Below are positions 61,483 through 64,000 of a stretch of DNA of 64,000 nt, piece by piece. The stretch's first letter is position 1. Every line of letters starts with the position of its first letter. The stretch lies in the NCBI RefSeq assembly GCF_009937975.1, contig NZ_AP018441.1:5084001-5148000 (forward strand). Direction: 5' to 3'. Position numbers and translations under genes: made by a program. Source of the stretch: Undibacterium sp. YM2. GTDB lineage: Bacteria > Pseudomonadota > Gammaproteobacteria > Burkholderiales > Burkholderiaceae_D. Under the pieces are notes generated by a model. It ran no database searches, was not told the origin of the DNA, and worked only from the letters and a program-made list of their open reading frames with translations.

Positions 61483-62553
61483 TCAATCAAGGTACCCCAA
61501 CGTAGATGCCAATGGATCTATTTTTTCCCATTGCTCTTGCCTGGTGATTGCTTTCGCCCGCAACATCAGGGCATCAGCTTCAGTAATCTGTCCTTTGCGC
61601 CGGCTCAGCTCAGCCAGTCTGGTCAGCACCAGCGGCAACTTCTTGCCAGACTTTTTTTCCGGCACCAATAAAGATGCACGCAATAATGGTTCAGCCTCAG
61701 TGTCACGCCGCAGCTTCAGGTAAATCGCTGCCTGATCATCCAGCAAGGCGGTTGGCTCACCGTGGGTAGCCCAATATCCTCCTGCTACGGGATCCTTGGG
61801 CATTTGCGAAATGGTCTGTGTGCGCCTCTCTTCCATGGTTTGCAGCAGTGCCAGGGCTTTCTCGTGCTTCCCTTCCCGCACGAAGTGGGCGGCAATACGG
61901 CGCCCTGACTCATAGGGATTGACTGGTTCCAAACCGATGGGATTAGCTTCCCAGGGGGCTCGCCCGGAAAAATTGAGTTTCTTGAGCAATTGCTCTAACA
62001 AGACCTCGGCTTCGCTAGCACGCTGTAAGCCTATCAGCGCGGCACAGCGCATCAACACAAGCTCGTCAGGTTCTCCATCAGGTTCGCCCAGTTTTTCCCA
62101 GATGGAGGAATACTGGTCCAGATAGCCCAATGCCTCTGTATATCCACGCGTGCTCAAAGCAAGATTCGCTAAATTGATGTTGATCATGATGCCAACAATG
62201 CTGGCACTCATATCGGCATCTCTTCCTGTAAATTTTCTTTTTTTGCTTAAATCCAGTGCAAGTCGGTTAATTTCTTTTGCATCGGAAAAATCTCTCGCCC
62301 AATACGCCAGTTTTGCCATCATGATATAAGATAATAACTGATCACCAAATTCACGCTCGTTCTGAGGCGGTTTTGCTTTTTCCAGATAATCAGCGAGGCG
62401 CTTCCAGCATTTGGATACAGGTACTGGTTCACAAACTGGTGAATCATCGAATTGTGTTTTCTGATTATTCTTTGTATTGTCTGCTGCCTGAGCCTGACTA
62501 GAGATGCCAAAGGCCAGTAAAACTATCAGCGAATATAAAGTCCGTTTTTTCAT
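61483..62553 (-). CDS. Exported TPR-like hypothetical protein
   Basis: 356 residues with a signal peptide from 62553 (MKKRTLYSLIVLLAFGISSQ). The rest is an all-helical solenoid with TPR-like helix pairs (ALGYLDQYSSIWEKLGEPDG, HEKALALLQTMEERRTQ, EAEPLLRASLLVPEKK, ADALMLRAKAITRQ). The longer frame from 62622 is not signal-like. Function unknown; it is probably a periplasmic scaffold. It is divergent from the ZIP gene. Confidence 0.78.
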   Translation of the reverse strand: MKKRTLYSLIVLLAFGISSQAQAADNTKNNQKTQFDDSPVCEPVPVSKCWKRLADYLEKAKPPQNEREFGDQLLSYIMMAKLAYWARDFSDAKEINRLALDLSKKRKFTGRDADMSASIVGIMININLANLALSTRGYTEALGYLDQYSSIWEKLGEPDGEPDELVLMRCAALIGLQRASEAEVLLEQLLKKLNFSGRAPWEANPIGLEPVNPYESGRRIAAHFVREGKHEKALALLQTMEERRTQTISQMPKDPVAGGYWATHGEPTALLDDQAAIYLKLRRDTEAEPLLRASLLVPEKKSGKKLPLVLTRLAELSRRKGQITEADALMLRAKAITRQEQWEKIDPLASTLGYLD

Positions 62554-62621
62554 TTGTCTGTGGCTCAGTTGCAGGTGATGAAAGGGCAAAATTACTTCGC
62601 CAGCATTGTAGCAAAAATACA

Positions 62622-63566
62622 ATGTCCATTATCACGGCACAAAAGCATTTCACGAGTACACATGCAGCCATTGCCGAAGAATTCATGAGAATGCGCATGG
62701 CGCGTACATCACTACAAATGAAGACGGCATTTGCAGAAAACCCCGCAATATGCTTTAATTTGCAACCTGGTTGCAAATTCCCGAGGCTTAAAATTCACTC
62801 CACGCTGTTATCCATCCTGTTTGCTACCACGATTGCTGGTGTCTTAAGCATCACTGCGGCTGCCATTTTTTCGTTTTCTCTGCTCTCCAAAGTCGTAGAG
62901 CGCATGGTCAGCCTGTCGGTGGGCATCATGTTGTCGACTTCTTTGCTGCATGCCCTGCCTGAGGCTTTTGAGTCTGGGGCGGACACACGTACGCTGTTTG
63001 CTTGTTTGCTGGGCGGCTTGCTGGCTTTCTTCTTGCTGGAAAAATTCGCCATCCTGCGCCATTCACATCATCATGAGGGTGACGGTCATCACCATGAGCA
63101 TGGCCATGATGCGCATGAGGCTGGCAAGGCTGGCTGGATGATACTGGTGGGTGATGGCCTGCATAATTTCACTGATGGTATTCTGATCGCTGCTGCTTTT
63201 CTGGCCAACCCAAAACTTGGCCTGGTGACCGGCCTGGCGATTATCGCGCATGAAATCCCGCAAGAGATAGGTGATTTTATCGTTTTGCTGAACGCTGGCT
63301 TCAGCCGCATGCGTGCATATATGTATAACCTGATCTGCAGCATGATGGGTGTGGTTGGCGGCGTACTTGGCTATTACACGCTGGAAAGCGCGAGCGGCAT
63401 GATCCCGTATGTGCTGGTGTTTGCGTCTTCCGGCTTTATCTATATTGCTGTCAGTGATCTGATGCCGCAGATGCAGAGGCGGGCGACGATTAAAGAAACG
63501 ATACCGCAGATTATCCTGATATCACTGGGGGTGGTGTTGGTGTTGTTTGTGACTAGTCACAGGTAG
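62622..63566 (+). CDS. ZIP-family metal transporter (start uncertain)
   Basis: An inner-membrane zinc/divalent metal importer with about eight helices. A His-rich cytoplasmic loop (HSHHHEGDGHHHEHGHDAHE) separates helices 3 and 4. The metal-site helices carry DGLHNFTDGILIAAAFLANP and IIAHEIPQEIGDFIVLLNAG. The open frame extends back to 62622, but the first 55 or so residues are not membrane-like and contain the 23-bp palindrome at 62757, which looks like an operator. Family members usually start a few residues before the first helix (LLSILFATTIAGVLSI). An ATT near 62791, 6 bases after GAGG, is a possible unusual start; ATG at 62719 is another. The protein is certain, the start is not. Confidence 0.85.
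   Translation: MSIITAQKHFTSTHAAIAEEFMRMRMARTSLQMKTAFAENPAICFNLQPGCKFPRLKIHSTLLSILFATTIAGVLSITAAAIFSFSLLSKVVERMVSLSVGIMLSTSLLHALPEAFESGADTRTLFACLLGGLLAFFLLEKFAILRHSHHHEGDGHHHEHGHDAHEAGKAGWMILVGDGLHNFTDGILIAAAFLANPKLGLVTGLAIIAHEIPQEIGDFIVLLNAGFSRMRAYMYNLICSMMGVVGGVLGYYTLESASGMIPYVLVFASSGFIYIAVSDLMPQMQRRATIKETIPQIILISLGVVLVLFVTSHR
62757..62779. promoter_or_regulatory. 23-bp palindrome upstream of the ZIP transporter core
   Basis: AATTTGCAACC, T, GGTTGCAAATT: perfect 11-bp arms around one central base. Its size and symmetry suit a dimeric regulator of the Fur/Zur or MarR/TetR kind controlling metal uptake. The regulator is not identified. Confidence 0.6.
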
Positions 63567-63587
63567 TCATTGAATTTTGCGCGTCTC

Positions 63588-63703
63588 GTAGGTTGGTTCG
63601 GGCCTCGCTAGGCTACGCCTCATCAGCCCAACATTGGGCCTCCATCAACGTATACGTCATTTAAACGCCGAGTGTTGGGCTGGTGAAGCGTAGCCCAACC
63701 TAC
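63588..63703. repeat. Dispersed palindromic repeat, copy 2
   Basis: Starts GTAGGTTGG and ends GCGTAGCCCAACCTAC, with internal AACGTATACGTCATTTAAAC and GCCGAGTGTTGGGCTGGTGA. The same words occur in the copy at 18254-18367. It lies between the convergent ZIP and sulfurtransferase genes. Confidence 0.85.
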
Positions 63704-63727
63704 GCATATCATCGGCTCAAACTCTAC

Positions 63728-64000
63728 TCAACGCTCCACTGGCCTGGACGCATCCGCACACCATTCACTCCATGACCCCGGATACAGGGCTGCACCATGC
63801 AGGCCAGCGACTTCCAGTGCCAGCAGGTTGTGGCAGGCGGTAACACCAGAGCCGCATTGCATGATGGCCCTGCTGGCATCGCCAACAATAGGGCCCCATT
63901 CCTGCTGTAACTGCTCTGCCGGTTTGAAGCGGCCATCAGCTTGCAGATTGTCTTTAAAGAAGCGGTTTTTGGCACCGGGAATGTGGCCACCTACCGGGTC
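63728..64000 (-). CDS. Thiosulfate/3-mercaptopyruvate sulfurtransferase, C-terminal part
   Basis: The gene runs in from the right edge, and only the last 90 residues are seen. The second rhodanese domain shows HIPGAKNRFFKDNLQADG, the active-site loop CGSGVTACHNLLALE (catalytic Cys at the start of the loop), and the conserved ending ALYPGSWSEWCADASRPVER. The CGSGVTA loop points to the SseA type that uses 3-mercaptopyruvate. The protein moves sulfur to cyanide or thiol acceptors. Confidence 0.92.
   Translation of the reverse strand, partial: DPVGGHIPGAKNRFFKDNLQADGRFKPAEQLQQEWGPIVGDASRAIMQCGSGVTACHNLLALEVAGLHGAALYPGSWSEWCADASRPVER

Overview
The window looks like part of a chromosome of a betaproteobacterium, most likely a Burkholderiales/Oxalobacteraceae member in the neighbourhood of Undibacterium, Herbaspirillum or Janthinobacterium. 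This is an inference from gene content and style: moderate GC, many LysR regulators, paired LpxL-type acyltransferases beside metK, hpd next to phhA, and intergenic palindromic repeats. No rRNA, tRNA, CRISPR array or phage was seen.

Layout. 0-12 kb: the end of an RND-type efflux operon (hydrolase, membrane-fusion protein) with a divergent LysR regulator, a secreted family 2 glycosidase, a PAS sensor kinase, and an arsenic region (arsA, divergent arsC-arsH). arsH is split by a 265-bp structured miniature transposon with a TA target duplication. A stand-alone CZB zinc-domain protein follows.

12.7-20.8 kb: the most unusual region, two adjacent peptide-modification (RiPP) systems. The first is a three-enzyme, class V-like lanthipeptide set (APH-type kinase, HopA1-type lyase, LanC-type cyclase, coupled by ATGA-type overlaps). 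It is preceded by two candidate substrates: a 149-residue protein with a leader and one core-like module, and a 382-residue protein with 33 Cys and 48 Thr but only four charged side chains, which carries three more copies of that module. The second, convergent system is a radical SAM/SPASM protein flanked by two DUF1843 (GDL-motif) repeat proteins.

21-33.5 kb: a methyltransferase, a ScyD/ScyE-like beta-propeller, a GAF protein and a complete ebo set (eboA, C, E, D on the minus strand; eboF, B on the plus strand) enclosing a VioB-like ferritin-domain enzyme. The two ebo promoter regions share a 15-bp motif, which suggests one regulon for export or processing of an unknown metabolite.

33.5-64 kb: mostly housekeeping genes. 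These are an O-GlcNAc-transferase-like TPR protein, 5-formyl-THF cyclo-ligase, lytic transglycosylase, GST, CCA-adding enzyme (with a degraded HD domain), a GNAT protein, an Lrp regulator divergent from hpd-phhA (tyrosine/phenylalanine catabolism), a two-component pair, DUF2087, LysE/LysR, two LpxL acyltransferases, metK, an M14 peptidase, LysR/EamA, dienelactone hydrolase, glutathione reductase, two exported hypothetical proteins, a ZIP transporter and the end of a sulfurtransferase. Several dispersed palindromic repeats sit between these genes.
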